This document shows positions 23,197 to 31,994 of a stretch of DNA of 64,000 nt, in pieces. The translations under genes and the position numbers were made by a program. Every line of letters begins with the position of its first letter. Position 1 is the stretch's first letter. The notes under the pieces were generated by a model. It was given only the letters and a program-made list of their open reading frames with translations. It searched no databases and was not told the origin of the DNA. Source of the DNA: Gammaproteobacteria bacterium (GTDB taxonomy: Bacteria; Pseudomonadota; Gammaproteobacteria; Pseudomonadales; Azotimanducaceae); contig JAPPGK010000101.1 of NCBI GenBank assembly GCA_028821405.1, forward strand, positions 52,015-116,014, written 5' to 3'.

Positions 23197-24288
23197 TCAG
23201 AACTCGAGGATCGAGCGCCCGCTGATCCGTCCGTCCTCCAGCGCAGTGGTGGCTTCGTTGATGTCTTCGATCGGGTAGCGCTCGGTGACCATCGACTCGA
23301 GGTCCAGGTCGCCGTTGGCATGCCAATCGAGGAACATGGGGAAGTCGCGATCCGGCGAACAGGACCCGCCGATGGACCCCCGGAACTGCTTCTCCTGGGC
23401 AAGCATCTGACCGGCGTTCAGCTCCACCGTGGTCTGAGGTACGCCCACGAGCACCGCGGTCCCACCCTGGCAGGCGCCGAAGTGCCCCCCTCGGCAGGCC
23501 GGCACGATCTGTTCCATGGTGACCTTGAGACCGATGCAGTCGAAGGCGAAATCTACCCCGGTCACCGGCACGCCACCCGAGGCGATTTGACCCGGTTTGC
23601 CGGTCATGGCGTGGATGGCCTCCACCGCGTTCACCTTGCTGGCATTGATGCCGTCGGTGGCACCGAAGCGCTTGGCGAATTCGAGCTTGGCGTCGTCGAG
23701 ATCCACGGCGATGATCGGATTGGCGCCGCGCATCTTGGCGCCCACAACCGCGGACAGGCCGACGCCGCCGACGCCGAAGATCGCCACGGAATCCCCCTCC
23801 TGGACATTGGCCGTGTTCAACACCGCCCCTGCGCCGGTCATCACCGCGCAGCCGATGATCGCCGTCACGTCGGTGGCGATGTTGCTCGGCGCACCGACCA
23901 CGAATTGCTCGTCGGCGATGGTGTGGTCGGCCCAGGTGAATACACTCGTCGAGACCGTCTCGCCCCCGCCGATGTCCACGGCAGCGCGGGCCGGCGCGGC
24001 GCTCGCATTGGCGGCGTCCCTGGGCACCCAAGTGACGAGCACCATGTCGCCTTCCTCGACATGGCAGACGTCCGAGCCTTTCTTGAGGACGATACCGGTG
24101 GACTCGTGGCCAAGCAGCCCCGGTCGCCGGCGCGGGCGGTGCATTTGGTGCAGTTGCGAATGGCAGATACCGGATGCGAACTGCTTGACCACGACCTGGT
24201 TTGGCGCCGGATCGGGCAGGGTGATCTCTTGGATTTCTAGCGGTCCGGGCGCCCCGGGCATCACCACCACCCGCGCGGGTGTCCCCAT
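23197..24288 (-). CDS. Zinc-dependent alcohol dehydrogenase lacking the structural-zinc cysteines
   Basis: The 363-residue MDR enzyme has catalytic zinc ligands Cys in SGICHSQLHQ and His in LLGHESTGIV, and a third candidate in IIGCAVMTGAGA. The NAD-binding motif is VAIFGVGGVGLSAV followed by the acidic VDLDDAK. It resembles class III or NDMA-type alcohol dehydrogenases but lacks the four-Cys structural-zinc lobe, replaced by WVPRDAANASAAPARAA. It likely oxidises an alcohol or aldehyde adduct in the cytoplasm. It lies downstream of mevalonate-pathway genes on the same strand with a 79-bp gap. Confidence 0.85.
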   Translation of the reverse strand: MGTPARVVVMPGAPGPLEIQEITLPDPAPNQVVVKQFASGICHSQLHQMHRPRRRPGLLGHESTGIVLKKGSDVCHVEEGDMVLVTWVPRDAANASAAPARAAVDIGGGETVSTSVFTWADHTIADEQFVVGAPSNIATDVTAIIGCAVMTGAGAVLNTANVQEGDSVAIFGVGGVGLSAVVGAKMRGANPIIAVDLDDAKLEFAKRFGATDGINASKVNAVEAIHAMTGKPGQIASGGVPVTGVDFAFDCIGLKVTMEQIVPACRGGHFGACQGGTAVLVGVPQTTVELNAGQMLAQEKQFRGSIGGSCSPDRDFPMFLDWHANGDLDLESMVTERYPIEDINEATTALEDGRISGRSILEF

Positions 24289-24367
24289 GCTTCCCCCTAG
24301 TGTTGTTGGTAGTACCCTTGAGTGTGACGCCGTGACGGTGCCGTTGGCAAGGCGGCTGATTGATGCG

Positions 24368-25321
24368 TCAGCCGGTTCGAACCCGGACCCCTTGAGGGGA
24401 GATGTTCATGTCCAGCGCCGCCAGTCCCGCAGCCTCCGCCCGCTCCTTGAATGCCTCGACCGCGTGAATGTCCGCCGAGACTGCCATTCCGGTGTCGCCG
24501 CCGCCCGCGCCGCAGGGCTTGTAGACGACGCCGAGGCGCGACGATAACGTGCGGGCGCGGCGATGTCCGGGTCCGAAGATGCCGATGCGGCTGGATTGGT
24601 CGAAGCGTTCGAGCAGATCCGTGTATTCGCCGAGGGCATCCAGGAAGGTGTCGGGATGCAGGGTGCAATCAACCACCTCCCGGGCGGCGGCGGCGAGTCT
24701 TTCCAGGGGAGCGGTCGCACCGCGTTGGCGCCAGGTGTCGAACGTGTCCAGCAGTGCCGCGGTGCGCGAACCGCGGCCCGTGAACACGAATACCACGTGT
24801 ATCCCCCTCGGCAGTCGCACCGGGGTTGCGACACGATCCTCGAACCGGATCACGCCACCGGTGACCGCGGCGGCGATATCGAGGCCGCTGCCACCCCCCT
24901 GGAAGTCGGCATGGAGATCGTAGAGGTCGGCGAGACGCGGCGCGCCGCCCCCCATCACCCCGAACGCCGTCGCCAGGGCGGTGACGGTGGCGGCGCTGGA
25001 TCCAATGCCCAGCTTGATGCCTTCGCGGTAGCAGGGCGCCGAGTCGATGCGCACTTCGATGTGTTCCGGTGCCTCGGACTCGGCGATGCTGCGTCTGGCG
25101 ATTCCGGGAATGGTCGTGGGCGGGGCGACGAACACCTCGTCCTTCCGCATCGTCTGGTCGTCCTCGAAGCCCGTGCTGACGAATCGCCAGCCACCCGAAT
25201 CACGCGCCGAAAGCGTGCAGGTGACTCGCCGGTCCACCGCGGCGACAAGGGCCGGTGCGCCGGTCAGCACGGCGTATTCGCCGCTGAGGACGAGTTTCCC
25301 CGGGGCCGACGCTTCGATCAC
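24368..25321 (-). CDS. GHMP kinase, probable phosphomevalonate kinase
   Basis: The 317-residue protein has the three GHMP motifs: N-terminal SAPGKLVLSGEYAVLTGAPA, the ATP loop LGIGSSAATVTALAT near residue 105, and the C-terminal KPCGAGGGDTGMAV. The opening PGKLVLSGEYAV is characteristic of phosphomevalonate and mevalonate kinases rather than homoserine or galactokinase. Its start overlaps the stop of the mevalonate diphosphate decarboxylase gene by 4 bp (25318-25321), so it most likely phosphorylates phosphomevalonate just before that step. Confidence 0.82.
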   Translation of the reverse strand: MIEASAPGKLVLSGEYAVLTGAPALVAAVDRRVTCTLSARDSGGWRFVSTGFEDDQTMRKDEVFVAPPTTIPGIARRSIAESEAPEHIEVRIDSAPCYREGIKLGIGSSAATVTALATAFGVMGGGAPRLADLYDLHADFQGGGSGLDIAAAVTGGVIRFEDRVATPVRLPRGIHVVFVFTGRGSRTAALLDTFDTWRQRGATAPLERLAAAAREVVDCTLHPDTFLDALGEYTDLLERFDQSSRIGIFGPGHRRARTLSSRLGVVYKPCGAGGGDTGMAVSADIHAVEAFKERAEAAGLAALDMNISPQGVRVRTG

Positions 25322-26274
25322 GGGGGCGGTGGTTCGCCGACGAGACGCGCCCCATCACCGAGTTGACCGCGCACGACGCGCAGCACCCCCGGCGACCTCG
25401 CCAGCAACGCGGCGACGCCGCCGCCGTGACCAGGGGCGCACACCGCCTTTACCTGTGGGCCGGCGTCGATGGTGAAGAAGACCGGTGTACCGGCAGTCCG
25501 GAGGCGACGGACCGTGTCGATGGCCGCGACCGTGGCTTCGTTCCAATAGAGGAGGCCCGGCCGGGACGACAGCATCAGGGCGTGCAGTTTGAGGCAACTG
25601 TGTTCGGCCACGTCGGACAAGGACTCGAAGTCGTGCTGTGCCACGGCCCGGCATGCGGTCTCGAAGTCGGTCTCCGTGCTCCGGCACCACGCATGGTAGA
25701 ACGGCGATGTCGTGCGCGAGCGCTCCATGCCTTGGCTCGAGGAGACATCCTTGGGGGATTCTTCGGTCACGGCGATGACGACTTCGAGTGGCCACGAATC
25801 CTTGGCCTGCAACTCGGCACCCGTCCAGACATCATCGCCTGGGGCGAGGGTCGCGAAACCGCCGTAGATCGATCGCGCGGCGGAAGCGGAACCCTGACGT
25901 GCCCAGTCAGAACGTGCCGCAGACGACATGCCGAGGCCGAACTCGCCGTCGAGGGCCGTGACGAGGGCGGCGAAGCCGGATGCGGAGGAGGCAAGCCCCG
26001 CGCCGGTGGGGAAATCGTTGCGGGTGTCGATGGCGACCGGTGGCAGGTCGAAGGTATCGCGCATGGCGTCGAGTAGCGTCTCGACCTTCGGCTCCCGACG
26101 ACATTCCCCGTTGATGCACACCGAATCGCGCTCGGCGGCCTCGACCCGGGTCGTCGTGGTCAGGCCTGCCACGGTGATCGACAGCGACGGGGTGGCGGGC
26201 CGGTTCCCGGGACCGGTCTGCTTGCCCCAGTACTTGACCAGGGCGATGTTGGGGTGCGCGATGGCGGTTGCCAT
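25318..26274 (-). CDS. mvaD: Diphosphomevalonate decarboxylase
   Basis: From ATG 26274 the protein begins ATAIAHPNIALVKYWGKQTG, the hallmark of MvaD. It continues with PSLSITV, the phosphate loop PTGAGLASSASGFAAL, and the C-terminal TIDAGPQVKAV holding the catalytic Asp. It converts mevalonate 5-diphosphate to isopentenyl diphosphate using ATP. A TTG start at 26292, overlapping the amidase stop, is possible but adds only six residues. The downstream overlapping kinase completes the lower mevalonate pathway. HMG-CoA synthase, reductase and mevalonate kinase are not in the window. Confidence 0.9.
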   Translation of the reverse strand: MATAIAHPNIALVKYWGKQTGPGNRPATPSLSITVAGLTTTTRVEAAERDSVCINGECRREPKVETLLDAMRDTFDLPPVAIDTRNDFPTGAGLASSASGFAALVTALDGEFGLGMSSAARSDWARQGSASAARSIYGGFATLAPGDDVWTGAELQAKDSWPLEVVIAVTEESPKDVSSSQGMERSRTTSPFYHAWCRSTETDFETACRAVAQHDFESLSDVAEHSCLKLHALMLSSRPGLLYWNEATVAAIDTVRRLRTAGTPVFFTIDAGPQVKAVCAPGHGGGVAALLARSPGVLRVVRGQLGDGARLVGEPPPP

Positions 26275-26288
26275 GCCGAACGGGCCAG

Positions 26289-27731
26289 TCAATACCCCGG
26301 TGGGGGTCGGAATGAGAATCCCTGCTGCTCCAGGAACTCGGCGATCCCGATGGTCGCGAGGTCGGCGTACTCCGGACCGATCAACTGAACGCCGATGGGT
26401 AGCCCGTGGTCATCGAGTCCGGTCGGTATCACGGTCGCCGGGAGGTACGCGCCGCTTGCGAGTCCGGCCCAGAACACCTGGTTGAAGTAGGGCTCCTGTT
26501 TGCCGTTCACGGTCAACGTGCGGTCGCCGAAGGGTCGGTGATCGTGGCGGATCGCGGATGTCGACATGATGGGCGCGACGAGCACGTCGAAGCGTTCGAA
26601 AAAGGCGTGCCACTGCCAGCGCAGGTGTGTCCGCTGTTCGCTGTGGGCGGTCCACTCCCTGAAGCGCGCGACCTGGGCGCGCTGAACCAACGCGCCTCGG
26701 CTGGTGTCGTCGGGATCCAACGCCTCGACCCGCGTGGCAATCGCGTCGTATCGCTCTGCGGGCAACCGCGCCGACATGGTTGCCTGCAGCAGGCATTGGT
26801 AGACGGTGTGGGCGTGTTCGGCGTCGACGGGGCGCGCCTCGGGGTCGACGTCGGCACCGGCTTGGGCGAGCGCGTCGGCCACCGCATCGACCCGGGCCGC
26901 AACGCGCGAGTCCACCGGTGCCATGTCGTCGTCCCGCCAGACGGCGACCCTTAGGTCACGGGGTGACTTCGTGAGCTTGGGAAGTTCGAGGCGGAGTCCC
27001 CGCGATGCGATTTCGTCGGGGCCGGCACAGATGTCGACGGCTAGCGCGAGGTCCGCGGCCGAGCGTGCCAGGGGGCCGATCACCGAGATGTCGGACGGCG
27101 TCAGCACGCCTCTTGTGGCGTGGCCTCGGGGCGGAAGCAAGAGCCAGGTCGGCTTGTGGCCGAAGACGCCGCAGAAATGCGCGGGATTGCGAATGGACCC
27201 GCCGATGTCGGAACCCATTTCCAGTCCCGTCATGCCGGCCGCCAGTGACGCGGCCGAGCCGCCGGAGGATCCGCCCGGGGCGCGTTGGAGGTCCCAGGGG
27301 TTGTTGGTCGTGCCGTATATGTCGTTGTAGCTCTGGAAGTCCGAGAGCATGTAGGGGACGTTTGTCTTGCCGAAGATGACCGCACCCGCACCGCGAAGCC
27401 GGGTGATGGACAAGGCGTCCTTATCCGCGATGCTGTCCTTGAGTTCGGGCACGCCCCAGGTCGTCGGGGTGCCGATGACGTCGTAGGACTCCTTGACCGT
27501 CATCGGAACGCCGTGCAGGGGTCCCCAGTCCTCGCCGGCGGCCAGCGCTTCGTCCGCCGCCTTTGCCCGTGTCATGGCTTCATCGCGAATGTCCACGATG
27601 ATCGCATTGAGGTCGGGATTGAAGCGGTCGACGCGGTCGAGGTAGTAGCTCAACAGTTCGGCGCAGCCGAGGTCCTTGTCTTTGATCCTGCGTGCGAGTT
27701 GCGATGCACTCGCGAACGCCAGCTCGCTCAT
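26289..27731 (-). CDS. Amidase-signature family amidase
   Basis: The 480-residue protein shows the Ser-cisSer-Lys triad of the amidase signature family: Lys in PMTVKESYDV (near residue 82), the glycine/serine-rich block RAPGGSSGGSAASLAAGM (near 155), and the nucleophile in GSDIGGSIRNPAHFCGVFGH. The specificity region is not GatA-like: no gatB or gatC is nearby and VTRPT-type tRNA-amidation features are not evident. It is more likely a carboxamidase or acylamidase. It is the first gene of a minus-strand run leading into mvaD and the kinase. Confidence 0.88.
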   Translation of the reverse strand: MSELAFASASQLARRIKDKDLGCAELLSYYLDRVDRFNPDLNAIIVDIRDEAMTRAKAADEALAAGEDWGPLHGVPMTVKESYDVIGTPTTWGVPELKDSIADKDALSITRLRGAGAVIFGKTNVPYMLSDFQSYNDIYGTTNNPWDLQRAPGGSSGGSAASLAAGMTGLEMGSDIGGSIRNPAHFCGVFGHKPTWLLLPPRGHATRGVLTPSDISVIGPLARSAADLALAVDICAGPDEIASRGLRLELPKLTKSPRDLRVAVWRDDDMAPVDSRVAARVDAVADALAQAGADVDPEARPVDAEHAHTVYQCLLQATMSARLPAERYDAIATRVEALDPDDTSRGALVQRAQVARFREWTAHSEQRTHLRWQWHAFFERFDVLVAPIMSTSAIRHDHRPFGDRTLTVNGKQEPYFNQVFWAGLASGAYLPATVIPTGLDDHGLPIGVQLIGPEYADLATIGIAEFLEQQGFSFRPPPGY

Positions 27732-27775
27732 TGGGTTCTCCTAGGGAACGTGGCTACCGTCGGAAATTCAGCGCC

Positions 27776-27939
27776 CTAGTGTGCCGCGTCACAAATAGGT
27801 TGATGTTTGTGGAGGCTGATTCGTGTCGAAAACGTGCCTCCGGGGCTCCCGGGGGCGGCACATCCTCGCTTCATCGGCGCTGTTCCCAGATCAAGCCCCC
27901 CTTCCGAAAGTTCAACATATTTGTGACACAGGAGACTAG
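27776..27939. mobile_element. MITE-like element with 28-bp inverted ends
   Basis: The ends 27776-27803 and 27912-27939 are inverted repeats matching at 23 of 28 positions. Each begins CTAG and contains GTCACAAATA then GTTGA. The 164-bp element has no coding capacity and fills the gap between the amidase and NIPSNAP genes. The word GTGTGCCGCGTCAC of its left end recurs exactly at 27994-28007, next to the NIPSNAP stop, suggesting part of a second element. TA-centred CTAG ends recall IS630/Tc1-type or IS5-type targets. Confidence 0.65.
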
Positions 27940-28019
27940 CCTAATGGATGGGGGCAAGCCTTGCACACAACCGGTGCGGCGGCGACGCCCCTGGTGTGCC
28001 GCGTCACCGGAATCGGGGT

Positions 28020-28334
28020 TTAGCTGATTACCGAGTGCGGGGTGGGCACGATCCGCGTCACCTCGATGTCCGGCAGCATCAACTCGGCCACGCGTGGCGC
28101 GATCTCGTCCCGCCAGCGGTCGCTCTGGTAGACCTTGGCATAGAGTTTCTCGCGTTCCGATTCGGATGCAAACCGGCGCAGCCAGACGTAGGTGGTCTCG
28201 TCCTCGCCCCGGAAACTACCCGCGATGACCATCCCCTGGGCGACCTGGAAGGGGATGATGACCTCTTCCATGAACTGCACCCAGTCGTCCATCTTGCCAT
28301 CGGCGATCCGGTATCGCCTGAGTTCGTAGAACAC
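28020..28334 (-). CDS. NIPSNAP-family protein
   Basis: The 104-residue protein (FYELRRYRIADGKMDDWVQF then MEEVIIPFQVAQGM, with TYVWLRRFASESEREKLYAK) is a single NIPSNAP domain, a ferredoxin-like dimeric alpha/beta barrel. Such small proteins are often found with aromatic or acyl-CoA catabolic genes and have no firmly known biochemical role. GTG 28334 has GGAGG a few bases upstream. Confidence 0.8.
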   Translation of the reverse strand: MFYELRRYRIADGKMDDWVQFMEEVIIPFQVAQGMVIAGSFRGEDETTYVWLRRFASESEREKLYAKVYQSDRWRDEIAPRVAELMLPDIEVTRIVPTPHSVIS

Positions 28335-28446
28335 TTTGCCTCCATGAGCGGTACGCGAAGGAGAGGGTTTATACAGGATGCCCGGTTGGCTTGGAAACGA
28401 ATCACTCCGATTGGGTGAACGAGCGTTTGTTTCGGTGAGGGCGGTA

Positions 28447-29619
28447 CTAGCGCTCCTGGATGCCGTCGGTGGGCGGGCCCGTGCTCGCGATTCCCGCCAG
28501 GGACCTCACCAGCAGGACGAGGTCGGCCTGTCGGGTCAGTCCGTGCTTGGTGAACATGTGCTTGACGTGGGAGCGTACGGTGCTGACCCGGCGGCCCGTC
28601 GTCGCGGCGACCTCGCGCACGGACATGCCCCGGGCAAGGAGCACCGCCACCTGGCTCTCCGCACGGGTGAAGCGCAGGGTATCTACGACCACGGCCACAT
28701 CCACGTCGGTCGCTTGGACGGCATTGGGCACGAGGACCAGCGCGGCGACCGGCCAAGCCCCGGGTTCCGCCGTTCCACCCCCTACCGGGATCACATGCAG
28801 AACTAGCGGCGGCAGGCCGGCCGGGCGCCTGGCGATCATCGTGCCGCCCGCGCCTGGGCTCCCGAACGGCGGCAAGGCGCGGCCCAGCAGATCCTGCAGT
28901 TCGGCGTTGTCCGTTGGCGTACGGGCGAACAGGCAGCCGCGGGCGTCGAAGAGTACGTCGCCGGACCGCAGCAAGCTCCGGGCCCGGTCGTTCGCCGCCA
29001 CGATGCGCGCGCGCGGATCGAGCTGGATGACGCCGAGGCCGCTGGCCTCCAGGAGGCTCGCCAGCGTCATGCCGAGGGCGCCGGCCCTGCCCAGCGCCAC
29101 CTGAACCCTAACGGTCTGGCGAATGTGCGGCAGGAGGCGGCGGATCGAGTCGAGTCGCGCGGCCGACCAGCCGTCACCGCCGACGGGATCGTGGACGGAC
29201 CACACGATGCGTGATCTGCGGGGCCCGTCCAGGCGCACGTTCACTGCGTTCGCACAGTTGGTCTTGGTGAACGCATCGTGGACCGGCGAGGTCTTCAGCT
29301 CCCGCGCGGTGAAGAGTTCGGAGTTGTGGAACAGTTGGCCATCGGGCGCATGCCGCAGGCGGGGGACCCGTTCGTCCAAGCGATAGTAGGTGCCGAAATA
29401 CAGGCGTTCCAGATCCGTGCGCCGCTGGCCGCGCGTGCAGGTCCACTGGAAGCCGATCCGGGCGTCCTCGTTGGTCTTCCCGTCGCCGAACAGCAGGCTG
29501 CCGCCGTGGACGCCAAGGGATTCGTCGACGACCGCCGAGAAGCCGGGCCAGCGCGCGGGGTCGAGCGCCGCCTCATGGAGCGATGCGAGGATGCGGCCGA
29601 AGGTTGCTTGGTCCTTCAT
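28447..29619 (-). CDS. LuxR-family transcriptional regulator with PAS-like region
   Basis: The 390-residue regulator ends in a LuxR/GerE helix-turn-helix (FTRAESQVAVLLARGMSVRE then VAATTGRRVSTVRSHVKHMF, about residues 315-370). The middle (ASGLGVIQLDPRARIVAAND) reads like a PAS sensory segment, and the N-terminal half has no recognised domain. There is no receiver domain and no autoinducer-binding signature. It diverges from the CoA transferase gene at 29839, and the 219-bp gap holds a palindrome it might bind. Confidence 0.82.
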   Translation of the reverse strand: MKDQATFGRILASLHEAALDPARWPGFSAVVDESLGVHGGSLLFGDGKTNEDARIGFQWTCTRGQRRTDLERLYFGTYYRLDERVPRLRHAPDGQLFHNSELFTARELKTSPVHDAFTKTNCANAVNVRLDGPRRSRIVWSVHDPVGGDGWSAARLDSIRRLLPHIRQTVRVQVALGRAGALGMTLASLLEASGLGVIQLDPRARIVAANDRARSLLRSGDVLFDARGCLFARTPTDNAELQDLLGRALPPFGSPGAGGTMIARRPAGLPPLVLHVIPVGGGTAEPGAWPVAALVLVPNAVQATDVDVAVVVDTLRFTRAESQVAVLLARGMSVREVAATTGRRVSTVRSHVKHMFTKHGLTRQADLVLLVRSLAGIASTGPPTDGIQER

Positions 29620-29635
29620 CGTTCCGGACTAACCT

Positions 29636-29687
29636 ATGTTGGGGAGCATAGGCGCGGCTTTCGCCGGGTGCATCCCCAACATTGGGG
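29636..29687. promoter_or_regulatory. Palindromic operator candidate between regulator and CoA transferase
   Basis: The sequence holds ATGTTGGGGA (29636-29645) and its exact inverse TCCCCAACAT (29673-29682). The latter is itself part of a 14-bp near-palindrome CCCCAACATTGGGG (29674-29687). It lies immediately upstream of the LuxR-type regulator start and about 150 bp from the divergent gene. Nothing else is seen in this gap. Confidence 0.45.
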
Positions 29688-29838
29688 TGAGTCGTTGACG
29701 GCGGCACCTCGCTACAGCATCCGAGTCGGGAGTTCGCGACCCGTGCTTCGCCGAACGTCGCGTGAACTTGGCCAATGTACGGGCGTCGGTGCAAGGTGCG
29801 TCCGCTATACTGCCGACCCCCGGTCGTGAGAAAGCCCC

Positions 29839-31053
29839 ATGGCAGCGTTGGACGGCATGCGCATCCTCGATATGACGCAGTTCGAGGCGGGCACCTGCTG
29901 CACCCAGAGCCTCGCCTTCCTGGGTGCCGACGTGGTCAAGGTCGAGCGCCCGGGCGTCGGCGACCCAGGCCGGGGACGTGCCGCCGGCGGCACCGTCGAC
30001 CGGGAGTATTTCGTCAACTGGAACAGCAACAAGCGCAGCATCACGCTGCATCTCGACACGCCCGAAGGGCGCGATCTGCTGCTGCGAATGGTTCCCCGCT
30101 ACGACGTCTTCGTCGAGAACTACGGCCCTGGGGTAGTGGAGAAGCTGGATATCGGCTACGACGTCATGCGCGAGATCCACCCGGAGATCATCTACGTGCG
30201 CATCAAGGGTTTTGGCACCAGCGGGCCGCATGCGCACTACAAGTGCATGGACATGGTGGCGCAGGCGGCGGCCGGCGCGTTCTCGATCACCGGCGAGCCC
30301 GACGGGCCACCAATGCGCCCGGGTCCAACCATGGGCGATGCGGGTACCGGGATGCAGGCGGCGCTGGCCGTGACCGCGGCGTGGGCGCAGAAGCAGCGCA
30401 CCGGCGAGGGCCAGCTGATCGAGCTCTCGATGCAGGAGGCCATGACCTACTACCTGCGTACCGCGGTTTCGCGCACCCGCTACGGCGAGTTTCCCGCGCA
30501 GCGTACCGGTAACGGCACGGGCCCGTTCACCTCGCTCTATCCGTGCAAGGGCAACGGTCCCAACGACTACGTGTTCATCATGGCGGTCAACCCGCGCATG
30601 TGGGCGGGCGTGTGCCGGGCGATCGGCAAACCGGACCTGCTCGATGACCAGCGTTTCGCCGACCCTGGGCGGCGCGATGCGAACCGCGACCAGTTGTTCG
30701 GGGAGATCGCGGCATGGACGCGAACGAAGACCAAGCGCGAAGCCATGACCGCGCTGGCGGAAGCGGGGGTATGCGCCAGCCAGGTCTACGAGACCAGCGA
30801 TCTGTTCACCGATCCCCACCTTGCCCAACGGGGCTTCATCCACGAACTCCACCATGCCGACCACGGCGACATCCGCCTGCTCGGCTGGCCGGCACGGATG
30901 TCAAGGAGCCAGGTGGAAATCGAGGCCGCACCGCTGCTTGGCGAGCACACCGAGGAGGTATTGGGCGAGGACCTCGGGTTGGACGAGGCGGCGATCGCGG
31001 CGCTCCGGGATGCGGGCGCCATCGGTCGGGAGATGCTCGACCGCGGTCGCTGA
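29839..31053 (+). CDS. CaiB/BaiF family III CoA transferase
   Basis: The 404-residue protein has the family III pattern: RILDMTQFEAGTCCTQSLAF followed by LGADVVKVERPGVGDPGR, catalytic Asp region CMDMVAQAAAGAFSITGEP, and later YPCKGNGPNDYVFIM. Enzymes of this family move CoA between acyl groups such as formyl, oxalyl, carnitine or mesaconyl. The substrate is not apparent. It diverges from a LuxR-type regulator, which may control it. Ten bases separate it from the following exonuclease gene. Confidence 0.88.
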   Translation: MAALDGMRILDMTQFEAGTCCTQSLAFLGADVVKVERPGVGDPGRGRAAGGTVDREYFVNWNSNKRSITLHLDTPEGRDLLLRMVPRYDVFVENYGPGVVEKLDIGYDVMREIHPEIIYVRIKGFGTSGPHAHYKCMDMVAQAAAGAFSITGEPDGPPMRPGPTMGDAGTGMQAALAVTAAWAQKQRTGEGQLIELSMQEAMTYYLRTAVSRTRYGEFPAQRTGNGTGPFTSLYPCKGNGPNDYVFIMAVNPRMWAGVCRAIGKPDLLDDQRFADPGRRDANRDQLFGEIAAWTRTKTKREAMTALAEAGVCASQVYETSDLFTDPHLAQRGFIHELHHADHGDIRLLGWPARMSRSQVEIEAAPLLGEHTEEVLGEDLGLDEAAIAALRDAGAIGREMLDRGR

Positions 31054-31063
31054 CTCGCCCGCC

Positions 31064-31936
31064 ATGGCCAACGTCCACCTGGTCGACGGCACGTTCGAGC
31101 TGTTCCGCTGCTTTCATGGCGCGCCGCGCCATACCAACGCGGGCGGCGAGGAGGTGGGCGCGGTGCGCGGCCTGCTGCACACCCTGCTGTCGCTGCTCAA
31201 GGGGCTCAAAACACATCTCGGCGATGCTTCGCCCGCCTACCTCGCCGTGGCCTTCGACCCGCTGCCGGCGGCGCGTGGAGGCACAGCGACCGATCCCGGC
31301 ACCCTCATTCGCCGCCAGAGCGGCTTGGCGCTCGATGTGGTTCGTGCCCTGGGTATCCCGCTCTGGCCGATGGTTCGCTTCCAGGCCGACGACGCGCTGG
31401 CCACCGGTGCCAACCGGCTCGTCGCCGATGCCGATGTCGAGCAGGTCGTGATCTGCACCACGGATACCGATCTCTTCCAGTGCATTCGGGAGGAGCGCGT
31501 CGTCGTCTTGGATCGCATTCGCAAGGCGATCACGGACGAAGCGCGATTCCGGGAACGCTACGGTATCGCCCCGTGGCAGTTCCCGGACTACCTGGCCTTG
31601 GTTGGGGTGCCCGCCAAGGGTCTGCCCGGCATACCCGGCTGGGGACCGAAGTCCGCCGCGCGAATGCTTGCAGCGCACGGCCGGATCGAAGACTTCCCCG
31701 CGACCGACGACTGGACCGACCTTCCGCGACGGCGTCGGCTCGCTGCGGCGTTCGTCGTCCGTCGAGACGAGGCGCTCCTAGTCAAGCGCTTGGCGAGACT
31801 GCGCGACGACCTTCCCCTCGACTGCTCGCTTCCCGCCCTGGCATGGCGCGGCTTGGATGACGAACGTCTCCGCAAGGTGGTGGCCAAGGCCGAGGCGGAC
31901 GACCTCTGGGAGCGGATCGAGCGTTGGTCGGGTTGA
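31064..31936 (+). CDS. 5'-3' exonuclease of the PolA N-terminal (flap nuclease) family
   Basis: The 290-residue protein starts at ATG 31064 with VHLVDGTFELFRCFHG and has the acidic clusters of the family: AVAFDP, FQADDALATG, ICTTDTDLFQCI. The helix-hairpin-helix VPAKGLPGIPGWGPKSAARM follows for duplex DNA binding. It is a stand-alone nuclease without a polymerase domain, comparable to Xni/ExoIX or phage 5' nucleases. Why it follows a CoA transferase is unclear; the pair may simply be cotranscribed. Confidence 0.85.
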   Translation: MANVHLVDGTFELFRCFHGAPRHTNAGGEEVGAVRGLLHTLLSLLKGLKTHLGDASPAYLAVAFDPLPAARGGTATDPGTLIRRQSGLALDVVRALGIPLWPMVRFQADDALATGANRLVADADVEQVVICTTDTDLFQCIREERVVVLDRIRKAITDEARFRERYGIAPWQFPDYLALVGVPAKGLPGIPGWGPKSAARMLAAHGRIEDFPATDDWTDLPRRRRLAAAFVVRRDEALLVKRLARLRDDLPLDCSLPALAWRGLDDERLRKVVAKAEADDLWERIERWSG

Positions 31937-31956
31937 TGCCCACAGAGCAATGATCG

Positions 31957-31982
31957 CAGGGGACGGACTTGCCCGGCCTGCG
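31957..31982. repeat. Looser REP-like palindrome
   Basis: GCAGGGGACGGACTTGCCC continues into GGCCTGC, a diverged member of the family at 16255, 21459, 33878 and 53843. It lies just after the exonuclease gene and just before the second five-hairpin element. Confidence 0.35.
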
Positions 31983-31994
31983 GTCGATTCTCCG

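Noticed and set aside
22540..24240. Plus-strand open frame of 566 codons opposite PPK2 and the alcohol dehydrogenase
   Set aside because: No domain is recognisable and both genes beneath it are convincing.
24360..24395. tRNA T-loop-like sequence GGTTCGAACC
   Set aside because: It is part of the last codons of the phosphomevalonate-kinase-like gene (GVRVRTG), and no acceptor or anticodon stem can be drawn.
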